A stretch of 64,000 nt of DNA from Candidatus Omnitrophota bacterium (GCA_029261035.1 JAJDCD010000004.1:158077-222076); one strand, 5' to 3'. Shown: positions 17,383 to 26,980, counted from the stretch's first letter. The notes: a model not told the origin generated them from the letters alone. Made by a program: numbers and translations.

Positions 17383-17439
17383 AAGATACAAGAATAGGAC
17401 GGTCCACCTCGAAATTATGATGGAAAATTTTATGGGTAG
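17383..17439 (+). pseudogene. Decayed copy of the last 18 codons of the repeat-protein gene
   Basis: Read in frame, this stretch gives KIQE, a TAG stop, then DGPPRNYDGKFYG and TAG. The upstream gene ends KIQE-Y-EGPPRDYDGSNYQ, so 13 of 18 positions agree, with a stop where the Tyr codon was. The copy is joined directly to the end of the palindromic repeat at 17266-17370. It looks like the remnant of a second, duplicated gene (or duplicated 3' end) whose body was lost. Confidence 0.75.
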
Positions 17440-17474
17440 ATTTACGCTTGTCATTATTTAATTCAAAGACCCTA

Positions 17475-17498
17475 GATTCCCGCCTACGCGGGAATGAC
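17475..17498. repeat. TTCCCGC-CTA-CGCGGGAA hairpin
   Basis: Short palindrome GATTCCCGCCTACGCGGGAA plus TGAC. Close relatives are at 18967-18990 (GATTCCCGCCTCCGCGGGAA) and 32924-32945 (degraded). Confidence 0.65.
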
Positions 17499-17518
17499 AA
17501 ACACTTTTATTCATTCTT

Positions 17519-17651
17519 GTCATCCTGAACTAGCGCCTGCCCGCCGTCTTGCCCGCCACGAAAAACGGCGGGTCCGCCAGCTTATTAGGAGGATTGGGCG
17601 GGAAGGATCTCAGACTCAGAGATTCTTCGTCGCAAAGCTCCTCAGAATGAC
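17519..17651. repeat. GTCATCCTGA...CTCAGAATGAC element with a nested GC-rich hairpin
   Basis: Outer words GTCATCCTGAACTAGCG and GATTCTTCGTCGC...CTCAGAATGAC belong to the family also at 23742-23810, 34642-34716 and 52035-52130. Inside is a foreign GC-rich palindrome (GCCTGCCCGCCGTCTTGCCC with its partner near ACGGCGGGTCCGCCAG and GGCGGG). This looks like one repeat inserted in another. Confidence 0.65.
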
Positions 17652-17673
17652 AGCTGTGTAGAAATTTAAATCC

Positions 17674-17777
17674 GTCATTGCGAGGCTAAAACAAAAAGAG
17701 CCGTGGCAATTTCAGGTTTTTACTTCTTATTCATCCCGAGATTGCCACGGCTCAATATGTCGATACCTCGCAATGAC
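17674..17777. repeat. GTCATTGCGAGG...CCTCGCAATGAC inverted repeat
   Basis: Well kept copy: GTCATTGCGAGG and GAGCCGTGGCAATTTCAGG on the left, GAGATTGCCACGGCTC and CCTCGCAATGAC on the right. Together with the three repeats before it, this accounts for nearly all of the 580-bp gap between the repeat protein and the lipase gene. Confidence 0.75.
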
Positions 17778-17808
17778 AGTTTTTCTATAAGCTAATGGCT
17801 GACAGCTT

Positions 17809-18777
17809 TTACTGAACTTGAACTAAATAAGGTTTCATCGCTTTCATTAAAACCCAACTATCATTTGCTTCACCAAAGTGATCTTTGTCCGTATATAAAA
17901 CATCGCCCGAAACATTCACACCAGGAATTTGATTGAGATCTTGACTATTAATCTTAACAACTCCATCGGACCAACTGCATTGTTCCCTTGAAGCAATTAA
18001 AGGACAACCGCTCCCAATAATAATGGAGTACATAATCCCTTGTGGTAAAGGACGGCTGGAAAAATTATTTAAACCATCAATCTCGTCTTCAGGAGCTCCA
18101 TTTAAATTAATATCCTTACTTTTAAATTCTTCAGGAGAATCAGGTTCGAGCCCCCCTTCTAAATAAATACTCTTCGGTCTTAAGTCTCGAACAGCATCAC
18201 TCTTCGTATCTACCTTCCAAACAAGATTTCGAACGGTCTTTGGAATGATCTTAAGGGCTAATTTCTCTACATCAAAATTACTCCCTCTATGCGGAGTCCC
18301 TAAAGAAACAAATCCTCCAACATCCTCTTTATAATAATCTGATTGCAAATATTCTCTTATAGCCAAACCACCCATGCTATGCCCTATTAAAATTACTTTC
18401 TCGGCACGATTGAAAATTTTAATTTTTTCGATGACTGCCGCCAACTCTTTCCCTTGCTGAACAATCGCCAACTCCCCCGAAGAAAAGCTCAGCGTATAAA
18501 TATGTGCAGGCTTCACTATTGTTGGAGAAACCACTACTTCTCCATCAATCAATTTAGGTTTCAGGTCAGCTCCTGTATCCCAACCCAAGTTATTAAATTC
18601 TTTAAAGGTTTTACTCTCTCTCCAATAGTCTCCGCTATAGCCTAATCCATGAACAAAAATAATAGGATACTTCGGAAGATAAACTCCATCCCCAAAACCT
18701 TGTTGTTTAAACTGACTCTGAGCAGAAGAACAACCCACCAAAGTTAAACATAGAAAAATAATCATTAAATTCTTCAT
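17809..18777 (-). CDS. Lipase-like alpha/beta hydrolase lipoprotein
   Basis: Start at the ATG at 18777 (MKNLMIIFLCLTLVGCSSAQ), since the GGGAGG that would encode residues of the longer frame is its ribosome binding site. The N-terminus is a lipoprotein signal with lipobox LVGC, Cys at residue 16. The catalytic fold shows PIIFVHGLGYSGDYW (oxyanion HG) and VILIGHSMGGLAIREYL with the nucleophile elbow GHSMGG, followed by GGFVSLGTPHRGSNFD, a typical PGAP1/lipase class block. A late Asp and His (DHFGEAND) may complete the triad. Probably outer-membrane or periplasmic esterase. It lies alone between two repeat-filled gaps. Confidence 0.85.
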   Translation of the reverse strand: MKNLMIIFLCLTLVGCSSAQSQFKQQGFGDGVYLPKYPIIFVHGLGYSGDYWRESKTFKEFNNLGWDTGADLKPKLIDGEVVVSPTIVKPAHIYTLSFSSGELAIVQQGKELAAVIEKIKIFNRAEKVILIGHSMGGLAIREYLQSDYYKEDVGGFVSLGTPHRGSNFDVEKLALKIIPKTVRNLVWKVDTKSDAVRDLRPKSIYLEGGLEPDSPEEFKSKDINLNGAPEDEIDGLNNFSSRPLPQGIMYSIIIGSGCPLIASREQCSWSDGVVKINSQDLNQIPGVNVSGDVLYTDKDHFGEANDSWVLMKAMKPYLVQVQ

Positions 18778-18827
18778 TCTATTTCCTCCCACTTTTTATG
18801 TATTACGAATTATATCTAAATCAGGAT

Positions 18828-18952
18828 TTCCCCTCTCCCTTTTTAAGGGAGAGGGCTAGGGTGAGGGTTTGAGTTGATTTAGAATTTACCATTAAACCAC
18901 CCTCACCTTAATCCTCTCCCTCCAAAGGAAGGAGAGGAAAATTCAAAGACAT
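18828..18952. repeat. CCCCTCTCCC...GGGTGAGGG inverted repeat
   Basis: CCCTCTCCCTTTTTAAGGGA with GGGCTAGGGTGAGGG is followed about 40 bp later by its inverted counterpart CCCTCACCTTAATCCTCTCC and GGAAGGAGAGG. Dispersed repeat filling the gap between the lipase gene and tRNA-Arg; the rest of that gap (to 19074) holds a TTCCCGC hairpin and a CCAATAGCCAAAAGC-type repeat. No gene seen. Confidence 0.65.
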
Positions 18953-19074
18953 TCACTTGTCTGCCTGGATTCCCGCCTCCGCGGGAATGACCGTATCACC
19001 AAAAGCCAATAGCCAAAAGCTAACGTCTGGCCCGCCAGACAAAGCCAATGACACGCTAGTGCTTTAGCGTAGTC

Positions 19075-19151
19075 TGGCGTCCCCGACTGGAGTCGAACCA
19101 GTGGCCTTCTCCTTAGGAGGGAGACGCTCTATCCATCTGAGCTACGGGGAC
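19075..19151 (-). tRNA. tRNA-Arg (anticodon CCT)
   Basis: A full cloverleaf can be drawn on the minus strand: acceptor GTCCCCG/CGGGGAC, D-arm GCTCAGATGGATAGAGC, anticodon stem TCTCC/GGAGA with loop CTCCTAA, T-arm CTGGTTCGACTCCAG. CCA is encoded. 77 nt. Confidence 0.95.
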
Positions 19152-19186
19152 TCTTAAAATATTCTTCTAATTTTTGTATAAAGGGA

Positions 19187-19720
19187 TCAATACTTTAATA
19201 GAGAAAAAACTTTATGGTCTTTAACCTTAGACCTTCCCTTAAGAAAGGATAATTCAATGAGGTATCCTAGCGCTTTAATGTTTCCGCCCAAACGTTCGAC
19301 TAGCTTTACCACAGCCTTTGAAGTTCCCCCTGTGGCTAAAAGATCGTCAATAATTAAAACGCGATCCCCTTTATTAATTGCATCTTTATGAATCTGAAGA
19401 GTGTCTGTCCCATACTCAAGCTTATATGAAACGGAAGCTGTCTTATATGGAAGTTTCCCTTTCTTTCTTACGGGTACAAAACCCGCTCCTAAATGGCTTG
19501 CGATAATCGGAGCAAAAATAAACCCTCGAGACTCCACTCCAATAACAATATCAATTTTATATTTTTCAGCCTTTTCAGAAAAAAGATCACACGCCAACTT
19601 CAGAGAATCTGGGTCTTTAATTAACGTTGTAATATCTTTAAAGATAACTCCCTTTTTAGGAAAATCTTTAACATCTCGGATCATCTCTTTAAGTCGGGCT
19701 ATTTGAACTGTTGTAGACAT
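19187..19720 (-). CDS. apt: Adenine phosphoribosyltransferase
   Basis: Salvages adenine to AMP using PRPP. The PRPP-binding motif [16 protein letters not shown] is at 121-136, preceded by [14 protein letters not shown] and [13 protein letters not shown] as in the family; 177 residues is usual. GGAGCC precedes the ATG. The gene is followed closely by tRNA-Arg on the same strand and preceded by the sigma factor gene with a 164-bp gap carrying no recognised feature. Confidence 0.95.
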   Translation of the reverse strand: MSTTVQIARLKEMIRDVKDFPKKGVIFKDITTLIKDPDSLKLACDLFSEKAEKYKIDIVIGVESRGFIFAPIIASHLGAGFVPVRKKGKLPYKTASVSYKLEYGTDTLQIHKDAINKGDRVLIIDDLLATGGTSKAVVKLVERLGGNIKALGYLIELSFLKGRSKVKDHKVFSLLKY

Positions 19721-19884
19721 GGCAGGAGGCTCCTATGAAAATAAGAAACCAGAGAAAAGAAACAAGAAACCGAGAAACTTACTTGTCTGGTTTCGTATAC
19801 CCTGACTTCTCTTCCCGGTACTAATGCTTCATTATCAAATAAACTTGCAGTCTAAAAAGGGTCTATTAAAAACGAACCCTCTCG

Positions 19885-20793
19885 CTAATAAACGTAGTTT
19901 TCAAACTTATCGTCTTCAAGCAATAACTTTTGACGAACTTTTTGCAGTGCAATTACTTCAATTTGTCGTACGCGTTCTCGAGTAATCCCAAATTGCTTCG
20001 CAGTTTCTTCTAAAGTGTGAGGTTCTTCCCCTTTTAAACCAAATCGAAGCACAATTACTTTTCGTTCACGATCATCCAAAATTTGCATAATTTTATCTAT
20101 GCGTTGAGTCTTAAAAAATTCATCCGTATCTTTTAACGCACGGTCTCCATGCTCATCTTCAATCAAATCGATTAACTCTGCCGATCCATCAATACTTAAG
20201 GGTGTATTCAAAGAGCTTGGTTTATTCGCAATATTTTCAATCTCTTTAATTTTTGCTTCAGGTACTTTCATATATTTGGCAATTTCAGCAGCCGTTGGAT
20301 TACGATCCAACTTTTGCATCAAGGCATCTCGAACTTTTCTCCACTTAGAAACAATATCAAACATATAAACAGGAATACGAATTGTTTTCCCTTGATTAGA
20401 AAGAGATCTCATAATGGCTTGCTTAATCCACCAAGAAGCATATGTTGAAAAACGGTATCCTTTTTTATAATTAAACTTATCTACCGCACGCATCAAACCA
20501 ATATTTCCTTCTTCAACAAGATCAGAAAAAGATAACCCTAAATTGGTGTAACGTTTTGCAATACTGATTACAAGACGCAAATTACTCTGAATCATTTTGT
20601 TTCTGGCTTGTTTTGCTCCGCGAACTTTCGAATGCATTTTCTTTGCTAAATCAACTTCTTCTTGAGGAGTTAATAGAGGGATTTTCTCAATTTGTCTAAG
20701 GTAGATAGACATAGGAGTCTGATTTAATGTAATCTCAGACTGACTGGGTCTTTTTGGCTTGTGTGCTTTTGTAGTTTCAACTCGTTTGCGCAT
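19885..20793 (-). CDS. RNA polymerase sigma-70 family factor (RpoD/RpoS-like, no region 1.1)
   Basis: 302 residues with region 1.2 (TPMSIYLRQIEKIPLLTPQEEVDLA), region 2 (about 70-140: NLRLVISIAKRYTNLGLSFS, DLVEEGNIGLMRAVDKFNYK, FSTYASWWIKQAIMRS, TIRIPVYM), region 3, and region 4 (about 245-295: REEKVIVLRFGL-type helix and TLEETAKQFGITRERVRQIE). Region 1.1 and the non-conserved insert of primary RpoD are absent. In Gram-negatives this size fits RpoS-like group 2 factors, but in reduced lineages the primary factor can be this short. AAGGAAG lies 4-5 nt before the ATG. Which role it plays cannot be settled from this window. Confidence 0.92.
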   Translation of the reverse strand: MRKRVETTKAHKPKRPSQSEITLNQTPMSIYLRQIEKIPLLTPQEEVDLAKKMHSKVRGAKQARNKMIQSNLRLVISIAKRYTNLGLSFSDLVEEGNIGLMRAVDKFNYKKGYRFSTYASWWIKQAIMRSLSNQGKTIRIPVYMFDIVSKWRKVRDALMQKLDRNPTAAEIAKYMKVPEAKIKEIENIANKPSSLNTPLSIDGSAELIDLIEDEHGDRALKDTDEFFKTQRIDKIMQILDDRERKVIVLRFGLKGEEPHTLEETAKQFGITRERVRQIEVIALQKVRQKLLLEDDKFENYVY

Positions 20794-20885
20794 TTATCTT
20801 CCTTATAAACGTTAGAGAAGATGAATCATACGTGAATTTACGGCACGCAATGAAGAGGACTTGAATCTTTAGTATTTTTAATTCT

Positions 20886-20911
20886 GAGGGGCACCATACC
20901 TAGTGCCCCTC
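20886..20911 (-). terminator. Hairpin terminator after ppdK
   Basis: GAGGGGCAC (20886-20894) pairs perfectly with GTGCCCCTC (20903-20911), loop of 8 nt, 14 nt after the ppdK stop. The downstream tract on the minus strand is AGAATTAAAAATAC, a weak U-run only, so it may act partly as an mRNA 3' stabiliser. Confidence 0.6.
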
Positions 20912-20924
20912 AATTAAATTAGAA

Positions 20925-23690
20925 CTATTTCTTTTTCTTTCTTAAACCTTGCTGTACAGAAGCTTGAGCTGCTGCCAAACGAGCAATCGGCACTCGGTAA
21001 GGAGAACAACTCACATAATCCATACCCACAGAGTAACAAAAAGAAACAGAAGCTGGGTCGCCGCCCTGCTCTCCACAAATCCCAACTTTCAACTTTGGAT
21101 TTGTTTTTCTTCCAAGCTCAATCCCTGTTCGAATCAACTGACCAACACCTTCAACATCAACGGATTGGAAAGGATCTTTTTCAATAATTTCTTTACTTAA
21201 GTAATTTTCTAAGAAAACAGCAGCATCATCTCTAGAGAAACCATAAGCCATCTGAGTCAAGTCATTGGTTCCGAAAGAAAAGAATTCTGCATCTTCCGCT
21301 ATTTTGTCTGCAATTAACGCAGCTCTAGGAACTTCGATCATTGTTCCAATCATGTAAGCTACTTTTGTTTTCTTTTGTTTAAAAACCTCTTCAATTACAG
21401 CAAGAGATCTTTTCTTTAAATACGCAAGTTCATTCTTAGTTCCAACCAAAGGAATCATAATTTCTGGAAGAACTTTAATTCCCTTCGCTTTTACATTAAT
21501 TGCCGCTTCAATGATAGCGCGAACTTGCATCTCATAAATTTCTGGATAAGTAATACCCAAACGACAACCACGATGACCCAACATCGGATTAAATTCACTC
21601 AATTGGTGAACCTTCTCCTGAATGGTCTCTAAAGAAACTTTCATTACTTTCGCCATTTCTTTTTGACTGTCAACTTCATGAGGCAAGAATTCATGTAAAG
21701 GCGGATCTAAAAGACGAACCGTTACAGGAAGACCTTTCATTGCCTTAAATATTCCTTCAAAGTCTTTTCGTTGAATTGGAAGAAGTTTCAACAATGCTTT
21801 TTTTCTTTCTTCTAATGTATCTGAAAGAATCATGTCTCGCATTGCAATGATTCGGTCTGCTTCAAAGAACATATGCTCTGTTCGGCAAAGCCCAATCCCT
21901 TCTGCCCCAAAACGACGAGCAACCAAAGCATCATGAGGAGAGTCTGCATTCGTTCTAACGTTGATGTTACGGAATTGATCCGTCATCTTCATCAGCTTAC
22001 CAAACGCTCCACCCAAAGCAGGTTCCACGGTCTTAACTTGTCCTAAGTAAACTTCACCTAAAGTACCGTCCAAGGAAATCCAGTCACCTTCTTTAACAAC
22101 TTTTTTAGCTGTCTTAAATGATTTAGTTTTATAATCGATTACGATATCACTCGTACCCGCAACACAGGTTTTACCCATACCACGAGCAACCACAGCCGCA
22201 TGAGAAGTCATTCCTCCACGAGCGGTCAAGATACCTTGAGCTGCATCCATTCCGGCAATATCTTCAGGAGAGGTTTCAACACGAACCAAAATTACCTTTT
22301 CTCCCTTTTTAGCCAACTCTTCAGCATGCTCTGCAGTAAATACAACCACACCACTTGCAGCCCCTGGAGAAGCAGGCAATCCCTTAGCAATTTTGTCTTT
22401 CTTTGCGTTAGGGTCAAATGTAGGATGAAGCAATTGATCCAACTGTTTTGGATCCACACGAAGAATCGCTTCTTTATCGTTAATTAATTTTTCTTTCACA
22501 AGATCACAAGCAATATTAACAGCAGCCATCGCTGTTCTTTTACCTGATCTTGTTTGCAAGAAATAAAGAGTTCCTTCTTGAATCGTAAACTCCATATCTT
22601 GCATGTCTCTGTAATGTTTTTCCAATCGGTCTTTAATCTGAACCAATTGCTTGTAAACTACTGGATTTTCTTTTTGTAATAAAGGAAGTGGTTTTGGTGT
22701 ACGAATACCAGCAACAACATCTTCCCCTTGTGCGTTCATCAAATACTCCCCGTAGAAATAATTTGCACCGGTAGATGGGTCACGAGAAAAACAAACACCT
22801 GTTCCAGAGGTATCACCCATGTTACCGAAAACCATTGCTTGTACGTTAACCGCTGTTCCGATTAACCCACGGATGTCATTCAACTCACGATACTTGTTTG
22901 CTCTTGGGTTATGCCAAGATTTAAATACCGCATTGATTGACTTACGTAATTGGTCTTTTGGATTCGTTGGAAAATCTTCTCCAGTTTTCTTACGAACTAA
23001 CTTTTTATATGAAGAAACAACTTGCTTCAAATCAGCTGTTGTTAACTCCGTATCTTGAGCTGCATTTACTTCTTCTTTCTTTGCTTCCAAGATATGTTCA
23101 AAATCATGATGATCAATTTCCATCACAACGTTTCCAAACATTTGCATAAAACGACGGTAACTATCCCATGCGAATCGTTCGTTTCCTGTTTTTACAATCA
23201 GCCCTTGAACCGATTCTTCATTAAGACCCAAATTCAAAATCGTATCCATCATACCTGGCATTGAAGCTGCTGCACCAGAACGAACAGAAACAAGTAATGG
23301 ATTATTAGAGTCACCAAATTTTGCACCGAATGCTTTTTCTAATTTTTCGATATTCGTATTAATTTGCGCTTCTAGCCCTGATGGCCATTTGCGTCCACTC
23401 TTGTAATAAAGATCACAAACTTCTGTTGTGATTGTAAACCCTGGAGGAACCGGAATTCCCAAGTTAACCATCTCGGCCAAGTTAGCTCCCTTACCACCAA
23501 GAAGCTCTTTCATTCCTTGTTTACCTTCAGATTTTTTGTTTCCAAAAAAGTATACGTATTTTGTCTTAGAAGCACTTTTAGCTTTAGACTTCTTTTTAGC
23601 AGGCTTTTTAGCTGCTGGTTTTGCTTTTGTTTTCTTCTTCACTGTTGTCTTCCCCTTTTTCTTAGGTTTTGCTTTCAATAATGTAGCCAT
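20925..23690 (-). CDS. ppdK: Pyruvate, phosphate dikinase with N-terminal lysine-rich extension
   Basis: Interconverts pyruvate + ATP + Pi and phosphoenolpyruvate + AMP + PPi. Family length is about 875-880; here 921 because residues 1-45 are a Lys/Ala/Pro tail (KPKKKGKTTVKKKTKAK and on) placed before the usual YVYFFGNKKSEG start. The ATP-grasp part has GGKGANLAEMVNLGIPVPPGFTI-type sequence. The swivelling domain has the phospho-His motif GGMTSHAAVVARGMGK near residue 490. The TIM barrel ends with the catalytic GICGEQGGDP. GGAGGAAAG precedes the ATG. The tail may bind nucleic acid or polyphosphate or be a lineage quirk; compare the tails of xseB and the protein at 1629-2327. Confidence 0.96.
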   Translation of the reverse strand: MATLLKAKPKKKGKTTVKKKTKAKPAAKKPAKKKSKAKSASKTKYVYFFGNKKSEGKQGMKELLGGKGANLAEMVNLGIPVPPGFTITTEVCDLYYKSGRKWPSGLEAQINTNIEKLEKAFGAKFGDSNNPLLVSVRSGAAASMPGMMDTILNLGLNEESVQGLIVKTGNERFAWDSYRRFMQMFGNVVMEIDHHDFEHILEAKKEEVNAAQDTELTTADLKQVVSSYKKLVRKKTGEDFPTNPKDQLRKSINAVFKSWHNPRANKYRELNDIRGLIGTAVNVQAMVFGNMGDTSGTGVCFSRDPSTGANYFYGEYLMNAQGEDVVAGIRTPKPLPLLQKENPVVYKQLVQIKDRLEKHYRDMQDMEFTIQEGTLYFLQTRSGKRTAMAAVNIACDLVKEKLINDKEAILRVDPKQLDQLLHPTFDPNAKKDKIAKGLPASPGAASGVVVFTAEHAEELAKKGEKVILVRVETSPEDIAGMDAAQGILTARGGMTSHAAVVARGMGKTCVAGTSDIVIDYKTKSFKTAKKVVKEGDWISLDGTLGEVYLGQVKTVEPALGGAFGKLMKMTDQFRNINVRTNADSPHDALVARRFGAEGIGLCRTEHMFFEADRIIAMRDMILSDTLEERKKALLKLLPIQRKDFEGIFKAMKGLPVTVRLLDPPLHEFLPHEVDSQKEMAKVMKVSLETIQEKVHQLSEFNPMLGHRGCRLGITYPEIYEMQVRAIIEAAINVKAKGIKVLPEIMIPLVGTKNELAYLKKRSLAVIEEVFKQKKTKVAYMIGTMIEVPRAALIADKIAEDAEFFSFGTNDLTQMAYGFSRDDAAVFLENYLSKEIIEKDPFQSVDVEGVGQLIRTGIELGRKTNPKLKVGICGEQGGDPASVSFCYSVGMDYVSCSPYRVPIARLAAAQASVQQGLRKKKK

Positions 23691-23741
23691 TTAATTCTTT
23701 CCTCCATTTATCCTTGTTAAATTCAAATTTCGTTTATTTTC

Positions 23742-23810
23742 TGTCATTCTGAGGAGCCTAGCGACGAAGAATCTCTTTGTCTAAGATCCTTCACTCCGTT
23801 CAGGATGACA
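23742..23810. repeat. TGTCATTCTGAGG...CAGGATGACA palindromic repeat
   Basis: TGTCATTCTGAGGAGCCTAG, CGAAGAATCT in the middle and CCTTCACTCCGTTCAGGATG, with ACA, at the end. It lies between glyS and ppdK. Near-identical words recur at 34642-34716 and, rearranged, at 17519-17651 and 52035-52130. Confidence 0.75.
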
Positions 23811-23829
23811 AAAAACTAAAAACTCTGTC

Positions 23830-25983
23830 TTATAAATTAGAAATACAAGAAAGATCCGCAACCGAATCAACGTAAAGAGAGTTAATCTTTCTCAATAACG
23901 CCTGTCGATTCGCCCGCACTTTTTGATCTTCTGCATTCACAAGCACTCCATCAAAAAATTGATGAATCGGCTCATAAAAAATATCTCCATAAAACTCAGT
24001 TGCCTCAGCATAGTGCTTACCGACAAGTTTTTCTTTAAACTGAGCTTCATTGGATTCAAACACTTCAAACAACTGCTTCTCTAAATTTTCTTGAAGCAAC
24101 TCTTTCTTAATTTGGGTTGGAATCTCATCTTTAACACCTTTGAGAATTCGCCCCGTTCTTTCTACAACCTTGGCAGCTCGTGTGAACTTGCCTGTTTGCT
24201 TCTTAGCATATTTGTTCAGAAGTTCGAATTTCTGATACACATCGCTCAAATCATCAAACCCCGTCTCCAAAATCGCTTGCAAGATTTCGTAAGACTGCGT
24301 TCCTGATTTTGCTTCCAGCTCATAAACCAAACGTTCTTTAATAAAGGAGTTTAGCTTCTTCCCTGTCTCCGCATTAAACTCAGAAACTTTATTTCCATAA
24401 AGCTCTTTCGCCTTTTCGATCAATGCCAATAAAGAAAAAGAAAAACCAAATGCACGAATGGTTTTAACAACACCCCCACAAGCACGTCTCAGCGCATACG
24501 GATCCTGGCTTCCCGTTGGGATTAACCCAGAACCAAAAGCCCCTACTAATGTATCTAATTTTTCAATTATGGCTAACAGAGCACCCGTAGAATTCATTTG
24601 TTTCTTTAATGCAGAAAAACTTAAATTCAGACTCTTAGGCCAATAATGGGCATCAATGGCCTTGGCTACTTCCGATCTTTCCTTACTGAAGGTAGCATAT
24701 TCTGCCCCCATCACACCTTGAAGTTCAGGGAATTCAAACACCATCGAAGTAACTAAATCTGCCTTACACAGCTCGGCAGCACGGACCAAATCTTGTTTCT
24801 CTTGCTCTGAGATACCAATAGAATCTGATAAGAATAAAGCAAGTTGCTTTAAACGTCCAGTCTTTTCGTAGACCGTTCCCAGTTTCCCTAAAAAGACAAT
24901 TCCTTTAAGCTTAGACACCTTATTTTCCAAGGGTTCGCGCGTATCTTCCTGATAAAAAAACTGAGCGTCTCTCAAACGACTTTCAAGCACATTTTGATAG
25001 TCTGCAGAGACCTTTTTTGCATTCTTTCTTTTTCCATTCAAAACAGCCACAAACTCTGGCACCAACTTACCTTTTGTGGAGAAACAAGCAAAAATTTTCT
25101 GGTTCTTTTTCATACAGGTTGAAAGCACCTGACTCGGCAGCTTGAGGAAGCTTTTATCAAACGATCCCGAACAAGCAAATGGCTCTTCGACCAGATCCGT
25201 AATTTCTTCAACCAGCCCCGCGTCAAAGTAATCCGCATTCCACGATTTCTTCTTTGCCAGTTGGTTAATTTGTTTTACCACCAAAGAGCGTCTTTCTTTA
25301 CGATTCAAAATAACGTGATTTTTCTTAAGAAGCTTTTCATATTCTGCAATGCGCTTCACTTTAAACTCTTTTGGAGAAAGAAAACGATGCCCTCGGGACA
25401 CATTCCCCGTTTTAACTCCTGCAAACTCAAAAGGAACCACTTTATCTTTATATAAAGACAACAACCAACGCACAGGTCGTGTAAAACGAATTCCTGTTTC
25501 TTCCCACCGCATATTTTTAGAAAAAGGTAGCTTTTGAATCAATGTCTTTAACAACTCTGGCACAATCGCTGTGGATTTTTTAGATGACTCAGAGACACGT
25601 GCAATAATGTACGTTCCCTTGTCTGTTTTTTCTTGAGTTGTTTTTGCTAGGGTTACACCTTTGGATTGAAGAAAACCTTGAAGCGCTTTTGTTGGCTTTC
25701 CATCTGCATCAAAGGCTTTATCAACAGAAGGCCCTCTATGTACTTTATCGGATACCTTTTGCTTATCAGAAACACCCTCAAACAAAAATACAATTCGACG
25801 GGGCGTTGTATTAATCTGTAATGAGGAGTACTCCAAACGATACTCTTGAAACAAATCGCTCGCTAACTTCTCCCAAGCTCCCGATGTTACGAAACGCCAA
25901 TGACTGAGAGGAAGTTCTTCAACTCCGATTTCCAGTAACAAACGATTACTCTCTGATTTTAATATTTTCTTTTTGTCTGCCAT
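23830..25983 (-). CDS. glyS: Glycyl-tRNA synthetase beta subunit
   Basis: Partner of GlyQ in the heterotetrameric glycine-tRNA ligase. The start is the ATG at 25983 ([20 protein letters not shown]), which overlaps the glyQ stop by one nucleotide (TAATG). The longer frame only reads back into glyQ. Family blocks include LLLEIGVEELPLSHW, TPRRIVFLFEG, GPSVDKAFDADGKPTKAL, MRWEETGIRFTRPVRWLLSL, the HD-like region DLVTSMVFEFPELQGVMG and the RRACGGVVKTI stretch, followed by the C-terminal DALR-type domain. 717 residues is slightly longer than usual. Confidence 0.96.
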   Translation of the reverse strand: MADKKKILKSESNRLLLEIGVEELPLSHWRFVTSGAWEKLASDLFQEYRLEYSSLQINTTPRRIVFLFEGVSDKQKVSDKVHRGPSVDKAFDADGKPTKALQGFLQSKGVTLAKTTQEKTDKGTYIIARVSESSKKSTAIVPELLKTLIQKLPFSKNMRWEETGIRFTRPVRWLLSLYKDKVVPFEFAGVKTGNVSRGHRFLSPKEFKVKRIAEYEKLLKKNHVILNRKERRSLVVKQINQLAKKKSWNADYFDAGLVEEITDLVEEPFACSGSFDKSFLKLPSQVLSTCMKKNQKIFACFSTKGKLVPEFVAVLNGKRKNAKKVSADYQNVLESRLRDAQFFYQEDTREPLENKVSKLKGIVFLGKLGTVYEKTGRLKQLALFLSDSIGISEQEKQDLVRAAELCKADLVTSMVFEFPELQGVMGAEYATFSKERSEVAKAIDAHYWPKSLNLSFSALKKQMNSTGALLAIIEKLDTLVGAFGSGLIPTGSQDPYALRRACGGVVKTIRAFGFSFSLLALIEKAKELYGNKVSEFNAETGKKLNSFIKERLVYELEAKSGTQSYEILQAILETGFDDLSDVYQKFELLNKYAKKQTGKFTRAAKVVERTGRILKGVKDEIPTQIKKELLQENLEKQLFEVFESNEAQFKEKLVGKHYAEATEFYGDIFYEPIHQFFDGVLVNAEDQKVRANRQALLRKINSLYVDSVADLSCISNL

Positions 25984-26882
25984 TACTTTTTCTTCTTCCC
26001 TGACTTTAGTAACGGGAATCCTAACACACGTCTTTTTTCTAAATAGGCCTCTGCACATCCTTTGGCAATACCTCTAACACGTCCAATATAGCGGGGCCGT
26101 TCAGTAACACTAATAGCACCACGGGCATCCAAAAGATTAAACGCGTGTGACGCTTTCATACAAAAGTCATAGGCGGGTAAAACAAGATTTTTTTCTAAAA
26201 TACGTTTTGCTTCCGATTCGTACTCATCAAAGTGACGCAACAACATCTCGACATTGGCCTCTTCAAAATTAAAAGCGGAGAACTCTTTCTCCCCTTCTAA
26301 ATGAACATCGCCATAAGTTTCTTTTCCATTCCAATCAATATCGAACATCGAATCTCTGTTTTGAAGAAACATCGCAATCCGTTCTAAACCATATGTAATT
26401 TCTATGGGGATCACTTCCAAATCAATACCACCGCATTGTTGAAAATAAGTAAACTGCGTAATTTCTAAACTATCAATCCAAACTTCCCAACCTAAACCCC
26501 AAGCCCCTAAAGTTGGAGACTCCCAGTCATCTTCCACGAAACGTAAATCAAATTCATCCACGTTAATTCCAATATAACGAAGGCTTTCTAAATAAAGTTC
26601 CTGAATGTTTTTTGGAGAGGGTTTTAGAATTACTTGATATTGATAATAGTGTTGTGTTCTCAGTGGGTTCTCACCATAACGCCCATCCGTAGGACGACGC
26701 GAAGGTTCCACATAAGCGGCACTCCAAGGTTCCGGACCTAATGCACGTAAAAAAGTATGTGGAGAGAATGTTCCCGCACCTTTTTCCATATCATAAGGCT
26801 GTACAACGAGACACCCTTGGCGGGACCAAAACTGGTTTAACCGCTGAATCAGATCTTGAAAAGAAATAGTTTTTGTAGGCAT
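25983..26882 (-). CDS. glyQ: Glycyl-tRNA synthetase alpha subunit
   Basis: Catalytic class II subunit. Highly conserved blocks [58 protein letters not shown] and [20 protein letters not shown]-like [20 protein letters not shown] are all present; 299 residues is normal. It is coupled to glyS. The 150-bp gap upstream shows no T-box-like leader that I can recognise. Confidence 0.97.
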   Translation of the reverse strand: MPTKTISFQDLIQRLNQFWSRQGCLVVQPYDMEKGAGTFSPHTFLRALGPEPWSAAYVEPSRRPTDGRYGENPLRTQHYYQYQVILKPSPKNIQELYLESLRYIGINVDEFDLRFVEDDWESPTLGAWGLGWEVWIDSLEITQFTYFQQCGGIDLEVIPIEITYGLERIAMFLQNRDSMFDIDWNGKETYGDVHLEGEKEFSAFNFEEANVEMLLRHFDEYESEAKRILEKNLVLPAYDFCMKASHAFNLLDARGAISVTERPRYIGRVRGIAKGCAEAYLEKRRVLGFPLLKSGKKKK

Positions 26883-26980
26883 AAGAGCCAGCTATTCTAG
26901 CAAAAAGCACCTCTCAAATCAAGAGGACTAAGCCCTTTTGAACTCAAGACTTACACAGGGCTTTAATTCCCATTTTTATA

